This document shows positions 50,350 to 58,473 of a stretch of 64,000 nt of DNA, piece after piece. Made by a program: the position numbers and the translations under genes. Under the pieces are notes generated by a model that was not told where the DNA came from, ran no database searches, and worked only from the letters and a program-made list of their open reading frames with translations. Every line of letters begins with the position of its first letter. Within the stretch, counting starts at the first letter, position 1. This DNA is from Pelomonas sp937871895 (lineage in GTDB: Bacteria; Pseudomonadota; Gammaproteobacteria; Burkholderiales; Burkholderiaceae_C). The stretch is taken from NCBI RefSeq assembly GCF_046348265.1, contig NZ_JAXMEO010000014.1; one strand, 5' to 3'.

Positions 50350-51276
50350 TCAAAGCCAGAGCGCCGTCGGCGTCTCGTCGGCCCAGTCACGCGGGCGCAG
50401 GAAGTCGCTGTAGAGCCGCGCTTCCGGCGTGCCGGGCTCGGGCGCCCAGTCGTAGCGCCAGGTCACGACGGGGGGCATGGACATCAGGATGGACTCGGTG
50501 CGCCCGCCCGATTGCAGGCCGAACAGCGTGCCGCGGTCAAACACGAGGTTGAACTCGACGTAGCGGCCACGCCGGTAGGCCTGGAAGTCGCGTTCCCGCT
50601 CGCCATAGGCATAGCCCTGGCGGCGCTCGACGATGGGCAGGTAGGCCTGCGTGAAGGCGTCGCCCACGGCGCGGATCAAGGCAAAGCCGCCCTCGAAGCC
50701 GCCGTCCGTCACGTCGTCAAAGAAGATGCCGCCGATGCCGCGCGGCTCGTTGCGGTGCTTCAGGAAGAAGTACTCGTCGCACCAGGTTTTGTACTTGGCG
50801 TAGCGCTCGGCCCCGATGGCGTCTCGGCAGACGCGGTGGAAGTGCTGGGCATCGCGCTCGTAGCCGTAGTAGGGCGTCAGGTCCATGCCGCCGCCGAACC
50901 ACACCACGGCCTCACGGTCCGCCGGCAGGGCCGCAAACATGCGCACGTTGGCGTGCACCGTGGGCACGAAGGGGTTGTGCGGGTGCAGCACCAGCGACAC
51001 GCCCATGGCCTCAAACGGCGCGCCGGCCAACTCGGGCCGGTGCTGGGTGGCCGAGGGCGGCAGCACGCGTCCTTTGACGTGCGAGAAGTTGACACCGCCG
51101 CGCTCGAAGACCGAGCCGCGCTCGATCAGGCGCGACAGACCATCGCCCTCCAGCCGCCCACCGGGCTCGCGCGTCCAGCCGTCGGACAGGAAGGCATTGC
51201 CATCGACCTGCTCCAGCTGGCTGACGATGCGGTGCTGCAGACCGAGCAGGTAGTCGCGGACCTCGGTGGTGTTCAT
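50350..51276 (-). CDS. hemF: Coproporphyrinogen III oxidase, oxygen-dependent
   Basis: A 308-residue enzyme decarboxylating coproporphyrinogen III to protoporphyrinogen IX with oxygen. Family motifs are GGVNFSHVKGRVLPPSA, GVSLVLHPHNPFVPTVHANVR, WFGGGMDLTPYYGY, HRNEPRGIGGIFFDD and RYVEFNLVFDRGTLFGLQSGGR. Length is typical. Start overlaps the acyltransferase stop as ATGA. The dependence on oxygen suggests an aerobic or microaerobic life. Confidence 0.97.
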   Translation of the reverse strand: MNTTEVRDYLLGLQHRIVSQLEQVDGNAFLSDGWTREPGGRLEGDGLSRLIERGSVFERGGVNFSHVKGRVLPPSATQHRPELAGAPFEAMGVSLVLHPHNPFVPTVHANVRMFAALPADREAVVWFGGGMDLTPYYGYERDAQHFHRVCRDAIGAERYAKYKTWCDEYFFLKHRNEPRGIGGIFFDDVTDGGFEGGFALIRAVGDAFTQAYLPIVERRQGYAYGERERDFQAYRRGRYVEFNLVFDRGTLFGLQSGGRTESILMSMPPVVTWRYDWAPEPGTPEARLYSDFLRPRDWADETPTALWL

Positions 51277-51896
51277 GGACGCTGAAAGGGTTGGATCGGC
51301 GAGGCCTGTTCGGGGCGACAGCCCTGGCGGCCTTGCAAGTAGCTGCGGAAGGCGGCGAAGTCGGCCTCGATATCGCCCGTGAGCTTCAAGAAGTGTTCGA
51401 CGCCGATCACGCGGGTCTTGAAGTCGAAGTAAGCGAGCCCCAGCGGCACGCCCGTTTGCACTGCGACTTGGTAGGCGCCGGTGCGCCAGCCCGTGGTGAG
51501 CGAGCGTGTGCCTTCGGGCGCGGCCACGAGCCAGAAGCGCTCCCCGCGCTCGCGCGCCGCCTGCATCTGCCGAGCGGTATCACCCGCCAGCCCCTGCGAG
51601 CTGCTGCGCACCACGGGAATGCCGCCGATGTAGCGCATCCAGCGGCCCAGCACGGGCAGCTTGAAGAGGCTGTCTTTGGCCCAAAAGCGGGCCTGGATGC
51701 CCAGCGCCCATTTGGCCAGCACGCCCACGGGGAAGTCCCAGTTCGAGGTGTGTGGATAGACCAGGATCACGCCCTGCTCAGCGGGCAGGCCGGTGGCGTC
51801 AATGCGCCAGCCGAAGACGCTCAGGATCCATCTTGCGAGCCGGCTCGGGGTGCCGAACGGGCAGGGCAGGTGGGTGAGCGTCTCAGGGGCGTTCAA
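51273..51896 (-). CDS. Lysophospholipid acyltransferase family protein
   Basis: A 207-residue protein of the PlsC-like superfamily. The HX4D motif is PHTSNWDFPVG and the later block is LVAAPEGTRSLTTGWRTGAYQVA, with the intermediate GGIPVVRSSSQG. These fit the short acyltransferases seen near purD or glyQ in Burkholderiales. It probably transfers an acyl group to a lysophospholipid at the inner membrane, but the acceptor is unknown. It overlaps purD and hemF by ATGA on either side. Confidence 0.9.
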   Translation of the reverse strand: MNAPETLTHLPCPFGTPSRLARWILSVFGWRIDATGLPAEQGVILVYPHTSNWDFPVGVLAKWALGIQARFWAKDSLFKLPVLGRWMRYIGGIPVVRSSSQGLAGDTARQMQAARERGERFWLVAAPEGTRSLTTGWRTGAYQVAVQTGVPLGLAYFDFKTRVIGVEHFLKLTGDIEADFAAFRSYLQGRQGCRPEQASPIQPFQRP

Positions 51897-53173
51897 CGCT
51901 TGATGGCGCGGTGGCCGATGTCGGTGCGCAGCTGGCGACCGTCGAATTCAATCGACGCGGCCAACTCGTACGCGTGCTGCGCCGCCTGCTTGACCGACTC
52001 GCCCAGCGCCGTGGCGCAGAGCACGCGGCCACCACTGGTGCGCAGCACCTCGCCGTCCAGCACCGTGCCGGCGTGGAAGACCATGCCGTCCGGCCCATCG
52101 GCAGGAAGGCCGGTGATGGCGTCGCCCTTGCGCGGGGTGAGCGGGTAGCCGTGGGCGGCGAGCACGACGCCGAGGGCGGCGCGGCGGTCCCACTGCAGCT
52201 CGACCTGGTCGAGCGTGCCGTCGGTGGCGTGCAGCAGCACGTCCACAAGGTCGCTCTTGAGCCGCATCATGATGGGCTGGGTCTCGGGGTCGCCCATGCG
52301 GGTGTTGAACTCGACGGTGCGGGGCTGGCCGTGTTCGTCGATCATCAGGCCGGCGTAGAGGAAACCGGTGAAAGGGTGGCCGTCCTTGGCCATGCCGGCG
52401 ATGGTCGGCAGGATGATCTCGTGCATGGCCTTGGCGTGCACATTGGGCGTCACGACCGGTGCGGGCGAGTACGCGCCCATGCCGCCGGTGTTGGGGCCCT
52501 GGTCGCCGTCGAGCAGGCGCTTGTGGTCTTGACTCGTGGCCAGGGGCACGACGTTCTTGCCGTCGCACAGCACGATGAAGCTGGCTTCCTCGCCCTGCAG
52601 GAATTCTTCGATGACGACGCGCGCGCCACCTTCGTTGTGAACCACGCCGAGCTTGTTGTCAGCCAGGATCCAGTCGATGGCCTCGTGCGCCTCGGGCAGG
52701 GTCATCGCCACCACCACGCCCTTGCCGGCAGCCAGGCCGTCGGCCTTGATCACGATGGGGGCGCCTTGCGCGTCCACATAGGCGTGGGCGGCAGCGGTGT
52801 CGGTAAAGGTCTCGTAGGCGGCCGTGGGGATGCCGTGGCGCTTCATGAAGGCCTTGGCGAAGGCCTTGGAACTCTCCAACTGCGCGGCCGCCTTGGTGGG
52901 CCCAAAGATGCGCAGGCCACGGGCGCGGAACTCATCCACGGCGCCAGCGGCCAGATAGGCCTCGGGGCCGACGACGGTCAGCGAAATCTTCTGCTCGACG
53001 GCGAAGTCGGCGAGCTGCTTCACGTCCGAGATCGGGACGTTCTTGAGTTGCGGGTCGCGCGCCGTGCCGCCGTTGCCCGGCGCCACAAAGACCTGGCTGA
53101 CCTTGGGGGACTGCGCCAGCTTCCAGGCCAGCGCGTGCTCGCGGCCACCATTGCCGAGGACGAGAACTTTCAT
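51893..53173 (-). CDS. purD: Phosphoribosylamine-glycine ligase
   Basis: A 426-residue ATP-grasp enzyme of purine synthesis joining glycine to phosphoribosylamine. It starts MKVLVLGNGGREHALAWKLAQS. Other motifs are VGPEAYLAAGAVDEFRARG, GPTKAAAQLESSKAFAK, IVIKADGLAAGKGVVVA, NTGGMGAYSPAPVVTP and EFNTRMGDPETQPIMMRL. Length matches E. coli PurD (429). Upstream yebC ends 8 bp away, so yebC-purD-acyltransferase-hemF-nadD-rsfS-rlmH is one probable transcription unit. Confidence 0.97.
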   Translation of the reverse strand: MKVLVLGNGGREHALAWKLAQSPKVSQVFVAPGNGGTARDPQLKNVPISDVKQLADFAVEQKISLTVVGPEAYLAAGAVDEFRARGLRIFGPTKAAAQLESSKAFAKAFMKRHGIPTAAYETFTDTAAAHAYVDAQGAPIVIKADGLAAGKGVVVAMTLPEAHEAIDWILADNKLGVVHNEGGARVVIEEFLQGEEASFIVLCDGKNVVPLATSQDHKRLLDGDQGPNTGGMGAYSPAPVVTPNVHAKAMHEIILPTIAGMAKDGHPFTGFLYAGLMIDEHGQPRTVEFNTRMGDPETQPIMMRLKSDLVDVLLHATDGTLDQVELQWDRRAALGVVLAAHGYPLTPRKGDAITGLPADGPDGMVFHAGTVLDGEVLRTSGGRVLCATALGESVKQAAQHAYELAASIEFDGRQLRTDIGHRAIKR

Positions 53174-53181
53174 GCCTGCTT

Positions 53182-53904
53182 TCAGCCCAGAGCGGCGTTG
53201 TGATACACGGCCTGAACGTCGTCCAGGTCTTCGAGCACGTCGAGCAGCTTCTGCATGCGCTCGGCGTCTTCGCCGCTGATGTCGATGGTGTTCTCGGGCC
53301 GCATCGTCACCTCGGCCACCTCGGGGTTGAGGCCGGCGGCTTCGAGCGCGGCCTTGACGGCTTCGTAGTCGGCCGGAGCGGTCAGCACCTCGATGGCACC
53401 ATCGTCGTCGGTCACCACGTCTTCGGCGCCGGCTTCCAGGGCCACTTCCATCACCTTGTCTTCCGACGTGCCGGGCGCGAACACGAACTGCCCGCAGTGC
53501 TTGAACTGGAAGGCCACCGAGCCTTCGGTGCCCAGGTTGCCGCCGTACTTGCTGAAGGCGTGGCGCACCTCGGCCACGGTGCGGACGCGGTTGTCCGTCA
53601 TGGTGTCGAGGATGATGGCCGCGCCGGCGATGCCATAGCCCTCGTAGCGGATTTCCTCGTAGGACAGGCCGTCCAGGTTGCCCGAGGCCTTGTCGATGTT
53701 GTACTTGATGCGGTCCGCCGGCATGTTGGCGGCCTTGGCCTTGTCCACGGCCAGGCGCAGGCGGGGGTTGTCCTTGATGTCCGGGCCACCCTGGCGCGCC
53801 GCCACGGTGATCTCGCGAATGATCCGCGTCCAGATCTTGCCGCGCTTCTCATCCTGGCGACCCTTGCGGTGCTGGATGTTGGCCCATTTGGAATGCCCTG
53901 CCAT
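53182..53904 (-). CDS. yebC: YebC/PmpR family (TACO1) protein
   Basis: A 240-residue protein with the invariant start MAGHSKWANIQHRKGRQDEK and the family segments GGPDIKDNPRLRLAVDKAKAANMP, YEGYGIAGAAIILDTMTDN, FSKYGGNLGTEGSVAFQF and AEVTMRPENTIDI. Members act as transcription regulators or, as shown more recently for relatives, translation factors that relieve ribosome stalling at proline runs. It is the probable first gene of the long purD unit. The promoter is likely in 53905-53958. Confidence 0.95.
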   Translation of the reverse strand: MAGHSKWANIQHRKGRQDEKRGKIWTRIIREITVAARQGGPDIKDNPRLRLAVDKAKAANMPADRIKYNIDKASGNLDGLSYEEIRYEGYGIAGAAIILDTMTDNRVRTVAEVRHAFSKYGGNLGTEGSVAFQFKHCGQFVFAPGTSEDKVMEVALEAGAEDVVTDDDGAIEVLTAPADYEAVKAALEAAGLNPEVAEVTMRPENTIDISGEDAERMQKLLDVLEDLDDVQAVYHNAALG

Positions 53905-53958
53905 GAGGAAGCCTTGTGTTTGAGTCGTTCTGAGGAACCCGGGATTTTAGGAGGGCCG

Positions 53959-54357
53959 TCAGCGCGCGGCACATTGCTGCCGCAGCCACTGGGCAAGCGC
54001 TGCTTCGTCCATCTCGCCTGCTGCCACGGCCAGCATGGTCAGCGTGGCGCTGGCGTCATCGGCCGTCAGCTCGAAGCCATTGAGCACGAGGAAGAGTTCC
54101 ATGGCGACGTAGGCCGTTCGCTTGTTGCCGTCTACAAACGGGTGGTTCTTGGCAAGTCCGACGGCATAGGCGGCAGCGAGGTCAAAGGCGTCCGGGTCAC
54201 CGTAGAGCGCGGCGTTCTGGGGACGGGCGAGGGCGGACTCGAACAGGCCCGCGTCGCGCGTGCCCGCTGCGCCCCCGTGCTCGGACAACTGCTCCAGGTG
54301 GACGGCTTGCAGGACGTCGGCGTTCAGCCAGCGCCATTGGCGCGGCGGGCGGCTCAC
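53959..54357 (-). CDS. Doc-type toxin (Fic/Doc family)
   Basis: A 132-residue death-on-curing-type protein. The Fic motif HPFVDGNKRTA begins at His72, with the Doc-type early segment LNADVLQAVHLEQLSEHGG and GLFESALARPQN (the phage-P1 Doc layout). Doc phosphorylates elongation factor Tu rather than AMPylating, a family property. It overlaps its antitoxin gene by ATGA. Confidence 0.92.
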   Translation of the reverse strand: MSRPPRQWRWLNADVLQAVHLEQLSEHGGAAGTRDAGLFESALARPQNAALYGDPDAFDLAAAYAVGLAKNHPFVDGNKRTAYVAMELFLVLNGFELTADDASATLTMLAVAAGEMDEAALAQWLRQQCAAR

Positions 54358-54578
54358 TTGGCCAGCTCACGCAAGACGGCGCGGCGCTTCTTCATCAGCT
54401 CTCGCGCTGCCGACATCTGGTCCTCAAACTCGGCGCTGTAGGGAGAGAGCAGCACGCCGTTCACGGCCTCGGAGAGGTAGAGCACATCCCCCTTCTCCAC
54501 CTTCAGCCGCGCCAGGACCTCCTTGGGCAGGATGACGCCGACGGAGTTGCCGATCTGGGTGAGTTTCAGGGTGCTCAT
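54354..54578 (-). CDS. AbrB/MazE-type antitoxin of the Doc module
   Basis: A 74-residue protein whose first 48 residues form a SpoVT/AbrB swapped-hairpin DNA-binding domain: LKLTQIGNSVGVILPKEVLARLKVEKGD. The C-terminal tail (AEFEDQMSAARELMKKRRAVL) should bind and neutralise the Doc toxin. The toxin start overlaps its stop by ATGA. It should repress its own promoter through the symmetric site just upstream. Confidence 0.9.
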   Translation of the reverse strand: MSTLKLTQIGNSVGVILPKEVLARLKVEKGDVLYLSEAVNGVLLSPYSAEFEDQMSAARELMKKRRAVLRELAK

Positions 54579-54593
54579 GGTGAAACTTGGTTG

Positions 54594-54612
54594 GTTATAA
54601 CTTTCGTAATAC
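54594..54612 (-). promoter_or_regulatory. Probable operator/promoter of the doc module
   Basis: GTTATAAC (54594-54601) is a perfect 8-bp palindrome and lies 15 bp upstream of the antitoxin ATG. A related GTAATAC follows at 54606-54612. The site is AT-rich in a GC-rich background, fitting an AbrB-type operator overlapping the -10 box. Confidence 0.5.
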
Positions 54613-54698
54613 TACCCGAGGCAATCCTCGCTGGCGATGCCGTCCAGCCGGATATGAGCCGCATAGACTGCACGCGTCCCCACCGTAACCCGCAGGCC

Positions 54699-56240
54699 AT
54701 GCCCACCCCCATCCTCCTCGCCCGCCACGGCGACGCCGTTGCCGAACTGCTGCCCGCCCTGGCCAACCGCCACGGCTTGATCACCGGGGCCACCGGCACG
54801 GGCAAGACCATCACGCTGCAGAAGCTGGCCGAGGGTTTCAGCCAGATGGGGGTACCGGTCTTCATGGCGGACGTGAAGGGCGACCTGACCGGCATCAGCC
54901 AGACCGGCAAGCCGAGCGAAAAGTTGCTCGGCATCCTCAAGGAACGTGGCCTGGAGGCCCCGACCCCCGTGGCCTGCCCGACGACGCTGTGGGACGTGTT
55001 TGGTGAGCAGGGCCACCCGGTGCGCGCGACGGTGTCGGACATGGGGCCGCTGCTGCTGTCGCGCATGCTGGCGCTGAACGAGACCCAGGCCGGCGTGCTG
55101 CAGATGGTCTTCAAGATCGCCGACGACAACGGCCTGTTGGTGCTGGACCTGAAGGACCTGCGTGCCATGCTGCAGTACGTGGGCGACCACGCCAGCGAGT
55201 TCACGACGCAGTACGGCAATGTCTCGGCCGCCAGCGTCGGCGCCATCCAGCGCGGCCTGCTGCAGATCGAGGCGCAGGGCGGCGACAAGTTCTTTGGCGA
55301 GCCCATGCTCAACATCGCCGACTTCATGCAGACCGAGGGCGGGCAGGGGGTCATCAACATCCTGGCGGCCGAGAAGCTGATGAACGCCCCTCGGCTCTAC
55401 GCCACCTTCCTGCTGTGGATGCTTTCGGAGCTCTTTGAGACCCTGCCCGAGGTGGGGGACGTCGATCAACCCAAGTTGGTGTTCTTCTTTGACGAGGCGC
55501 ACTTGCTCTTCAAGGACGCGCCCACGGCGCTGATCGAGCGCATCGAGCTCGTGGTGCGCCTGGTGCGCTCCAAGGGCGTGGGCGTGTACTTCGTGACGCA
55601 GAACCCGCTCGATGTGCCGGACTCGGTGCTGGGCCAGCTCGGCAACCGGGTGCAGCACGCGCTGCGGGCCTTCACCCCGCGCGACCAGAAGGCCGTGGTG
55701 ACGGCGGCTGAGACCATGCGGCCCAAGCCGGGCCTGGACATCGCCGCTGCCATCACCGAGCTCGCGGTGGGCGAGGCGCTGGTGAGTCTGCTTGACGAGA
55801 AGGGTCGCCCCAGCGTGACGGATCGCCTCTACATCCTGCCGCCGGGCAGCCAGATCGGGCCCATCACGCCGCAGCAACGTCAGGCGCTGATCGCCAACTC
55901 GCTGGTGGCCGGCGTGTACGAGAAGGCGCTGGACCGCGAGTCGGCCTACGAGAAGCTGATGGGCCAGCCGACATCGGCTGGCGCTGCGCCGGCCAGCCCG
56001 GCGCGGAGTGGCCCCGCCCCCGTGGCTCCGGCACCGGCCGAGTCTGGCGGCGGGCTGATGGACGGGCTCAAGGACGTGCTCTTTGGCAGCACGGGCCCGC
56101 GCGGCGGCCACAACCCGGGCTTGGCGGAGGCAGCCGCGAAGTCAGCCGTTCGCTCCATCGGCTCGGCCGTGGGCCGCGAGATCGTGCGGGGCGTGCTGGG
56201 CAGCCTGCTCGGCGGTGGTTCGACGCGGCGGCGGCGTTGA
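54699..56240 (+). CDS. HerA-like ATPase (DUF853 family)
   Basis: A 513-residue cytoplasmic P-loop ATPase of the HerA/FtsK superfamily. Walker A is GATGTGKTITLQKLAE, Walker B is KLVFFFDEAHLLF, and an arginine-finger/sensor region is LVRSKGVGVYFVTQNPLDVPDSVLGQLGNR. The N-terminus is MPTPILLARHGDAVAELL and the C-terminus has a Pro/Ala linker plus a Gly-rich amphipathic tail ending in STRRRR. The function of DUF853 proteins is not settled; a DNA translocase role is inferred from the fold. ATG 54699 was chosen; a frame to 54591 overlaps the antitoxin promoter. Confidence 0.9.
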   Translation: MPTPILLARHGDAVAELLPALANRHGLITGATGTGKTITLQKLAEGFSQMGVPVFMADVKGDLTGISQTGKPSEKLLGILKERGLEAPTPVACPTTLWDVFGEQGHPVRATVSDMGPLLLSRMLALNETQAGVLQMVFKIADDNGLLVLDLKDLRAMLQYVGDHASEFTTQYGNVSAASVGAIQRGLLQIEAQGGDKFFGEPMLNIADFMQTEGGQGVINILAAEKLMNAPRLYATFLLWMLSELFETLPEVGDVDQPKLVFFFDEAHLLFKDAPTALIERIELVVRLVRSKGVGVYFVTQNPLDVPDSVLGQLGNRVQHALRAFTPRDQKAVVTAAETMRPKPGLDIAAAITELAVGEALVSLLDEKGRPSVTDRLYILPPGSQIGPITPQQRQALIANSLVAGVYEKALDRESAYEKLMGQPTSAGAAPASPARSGPAPVAPAPAESGGGLMDGLKDVLFGSTGPRGGHNPGLAEAAAKSAVRSIGSAVGREIVRGVLGSLLGGGSTRRRR

Positions 56241-56365
56241 GTGCCCGCGCATGGTGTGGTCTGCCGGCGGGGCCGTTGGCGCATGTCTGCAACGGCTCGC
56301 GCTTGCGTGCGCCCATTCATCGCGCCGGGCTGGCGGCTTGAGGCCTGGCGCCTGAGGATGCAGAC

Positions 56366-57517
56366 ATGACACCGCAACTGCCCCGTCAGGTCTTCGACCC
56401 CGACTGCGTCGAGCACCCCTTGATGCTGCCGAAGAATCTGCGTTGGAGCGAGCGGCGCCACTTCATCACCGCGCTGGCGATTTGCCTGGTGGTCAGCTTC
56501 GTGATGTTTGCATTCAGGGGGCGCGACCTGCTGCCCATGACGGTCTATTCGGTCTTCATCGGCCTGCCGAGCGCCTACAGCATTCGCGGCTTGCAGTACC
56601 TGCTGTCACGCTGGCTGCTGCTGCGCCGGCCTGATGACGTGCGCCTGCAGCACGGCTGGGTTGGCTGGGGCTGGGCTTCGCCCTGCATCGTGCTGGGCTC
56701 CCTGGTGGGCTATGTGGTAGGTGTTTGGGGGGCAGACCAGGTCTTTGGCTTCCGTTCGGTCTACATCTGGGAGCAGGCGCCGGGGGCGGCAGCGCTGTCG
56801 CTCATCTTGATGACCTTCATCTCCCTGGTCATCACGGTGGGCTTCTATTCCTACTTTCGGATGCAGGCGCTGCAACTCGCGCAAGCCGATGCCCAGCGCC
56901 AGGCCGCCGAGGCGCGGCTCACGCTGCTGCAAAGCCAGCTGGAGCCGCACATGCTGTTCAACACCCTGGCCAATCTGCGGGTGCTGATCAAGCTGCGGCC
57001 CGACGATGCCCAGACCATGCTGGACGAGCTGATTGCCTATCTGCGCGCCACGCTGCAGGCCAGCCGCAGCACCAGCCATGCGCTGCGCGACGAGTTTGCG
57101 CGCCTGGGTGACTACCTGGCCCTGATGCAGCGACGCATGGGCACGCGCCTGCAGGTGCACCTGGACCTGCCTGCCGAGCTGGCCGAGGTGCAGCTGCCGC
57201 CATTGCTGCTACAACCCCTGGTCGAGAACGCCATCAAACATGGCCTGGAGCCGCATGTCGAAGGCGGGCGTCTGGTCGTGAGCGCCCAGCGGGACGGCGA
57301 TCAGCTCGTGCTGCGGGTGCAAGACAACGGTGCGGGCCTGGCGACCCCGGCGCAGTCCGACGCCGACCCCTTCTCGCCTCAGGCCGTCGGGACGGGCTTT
57401 GGGCTGGCTCAGGTGCGTGAGCGCCTGTTGCACCGCTACGGCGCCGCCGCGCGTTTCGAGCTTCAGCCCCTGCCTGCCGGCGGCACGGAGGCCACCATCA
57501 CTTTGCCTGCACCATGA
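56366..57517 (+). CDS. LytS-type sensor histidine kinase
   Basis: A 383-residue kinase with four membrane segments between about 33 and 170 (ALAICLVVSFVMF, PMTVYSVFIGLPSAYSI, SPCIVLGSLVGYVVGVW, ALSLILMTFISLVITV), a short coiled coil (QADAQRQAAEARLTLLQSQL) and the His_kinase domain with acceptor LEPHMLFNTLANLRVL, N box LQPLVENAIKHGL, G1 VQDNGAGL and G2 GTGFGLAQVRERL. GAGGATGCAGACATG supplies a ribosome site. Paired with the next gene through ATGA. It differs from the kinase at 17787 and senses an unknown signal. Confidence 0.92.
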   Translation: MTPQLPRQVFDPDCVEHPLMLPKNLRWSERRHFITALAICLVVSFVMFAFRGRDLLPMTVYSVFIGLPSAYSIRGLQYLLSRWLLLRRPDDVRLQHGWVGWGWASPCIVLGSLVGYVVGVWGADQVFGFRSVYIWEQAPGAAALSLILMTFISLVITVGFYSYFRMQALQLAQADAQRQAAEARLTLLQSQLEPHMLFNTLANLRVLIKLRPDDAQTMLDELIAYLRATLQASRSTSHALRDEFARLGDYLALMQRRMGTRLQVHLDLPAELAEVQLPPLLLQPLVENAIKHGLEPHVEGGRLVVSAQRDGDQLVLRVQDNGAGLATPAQSDADPFSPQAVGTGFGLAQVRERLLHRYGAAARFELQPLPAGGTEATITLPAP

Positions 57518-58311
57518 CCATCACCGCCCTGATTGCTGAAGACGAGGCCCTGCTGGCCGAGGCCCTGCGCGTTGAACTGGGCGCACTGTGGCCCGAGCTG
57601 GAGGTCGTGGGGATCGCTCCTCACGGAGCGGCAGCCGTCGAGATGGCGCTGCAGCAGCGCCCGCAGGTCTGCCTGCTTGACATCCGCATGCCAGGCATGA
57701 CGGGCCTGGAAGCCGCTGCCGCCATCACCGAGGACTGGCCGCTGGATGCCGGCAATCCACCGCTTTTTGTCTTTGTGACGGCCTACGACCAATACGCCGT
57801 CCAGGCCTTCGAGCGGGCGGCGGTGGACTATGTGCTCAAGCCCGTGCAGACCGGGCGCCTGCGTGCCACCGTGCAACGCCTGCAGGCGGCCCTGGCCACC
57901 CGGGCGCCCGCCGCCGACGCCCTGGCGGCGAGCGTGGAGACCCTGCGCGCCCTGCTGGCTGCCACGCCGGTGGCCGAGGCCTCGCAACGCCTGCGCGTCG
58001 TGCAGGTGGCGCACGGCAGTGCCGTGCTGATGCTGCCGGTCGAAGAGATTGACTTCTTCGAGGCGGCCGACAAATACGTGCGCCTGACCCACCAGGGCCG
58101 CGAGCATCTGATCCGCATGTCGCTGCGCGAGCTGCTGCCGCGCCTGGACCCTGAGCGCTTCTGGCAGATCCACCGCGGCTGCATCGTGCGGGTGGACGCT
58201 GTGGAGCGCGCCGAGCGCGACGAGGCCGGGCACGTGACCCTGCACCTGCGCGGCCGGCCCGAGCGCCTGGCGGTGAGCCGGATGTACGCGGGCCTTTTCA
58301 AAGGCTTGTGA
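57514..58311 (+). CDS. LytTR response regulator
   Basis: A 265-residue regulator. The receiver has IAEDEALLAEAL, phospho-acceptor Asp in VCLLDIRMPGMTG, Thr in FVTAYDQYAV and Lys in YVLKPVQTGRL. After a linker (about 125-160) the LytTR DNA-binding domain shows EEIDFFEAADKYVRLTH, FWQIHRGCIVRVDAV and RLAVSRMYAGLFKGL. The gene overlaps its kinase by ATGA. Targets unknown. Confidence 0.94.
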   Translation: MTITALIAEDEALLAEALRVELGALWPELEVVGIAPHGAAAVEMALQQRPQVCLLDIRMPGMTGLEAAAAITEDWPLDAGNPPLFVFVTAYDQYAVQAFERAAVDYVLKPVQTGRLRATVQRLQAALATRAPAADALAASVETLRALLAATPVAEASQRLRVVQVAHGSAVLMLPVEEIDFFEAADKYVRLTHQGREHLIRMSLRELLPRLDPERFWQIHRGCIVRVDAVERAERDEAGHVTLHLRGRPERLAVSRMYAGLFKGL

Positions 58312-58355
58312 CGGTGTGGCCGGGGATAATCCCGAGCTGTGATTCAGCAGCGAAC

Positions 58356-58378
58356 TGTCTTATGAGACACCAAGTGTC
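58356..58378 (+). promoter_or_regulatory. Overlapping inverted repeats in the glnS leader
   Basis: TGTCT TATG AGACA (58356-58369) and GACAC CAA GTGTC (58366-58378) share four bases and so compete. They lie 96 bp before the glnS start. They may be an operator or alternate hairpins; no T-box-like sequence follows. Confidence 0.4.
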
Positions 58379-58473
58379 AGATATCTCCAGCGGGCCGAGC
58401 GCCGGGCCGCTCCCAAGCCGGCCCGCATCCCCTCGGGGGATCGGCCGGTGTACTCACCGGACGAGGGGTGCAC

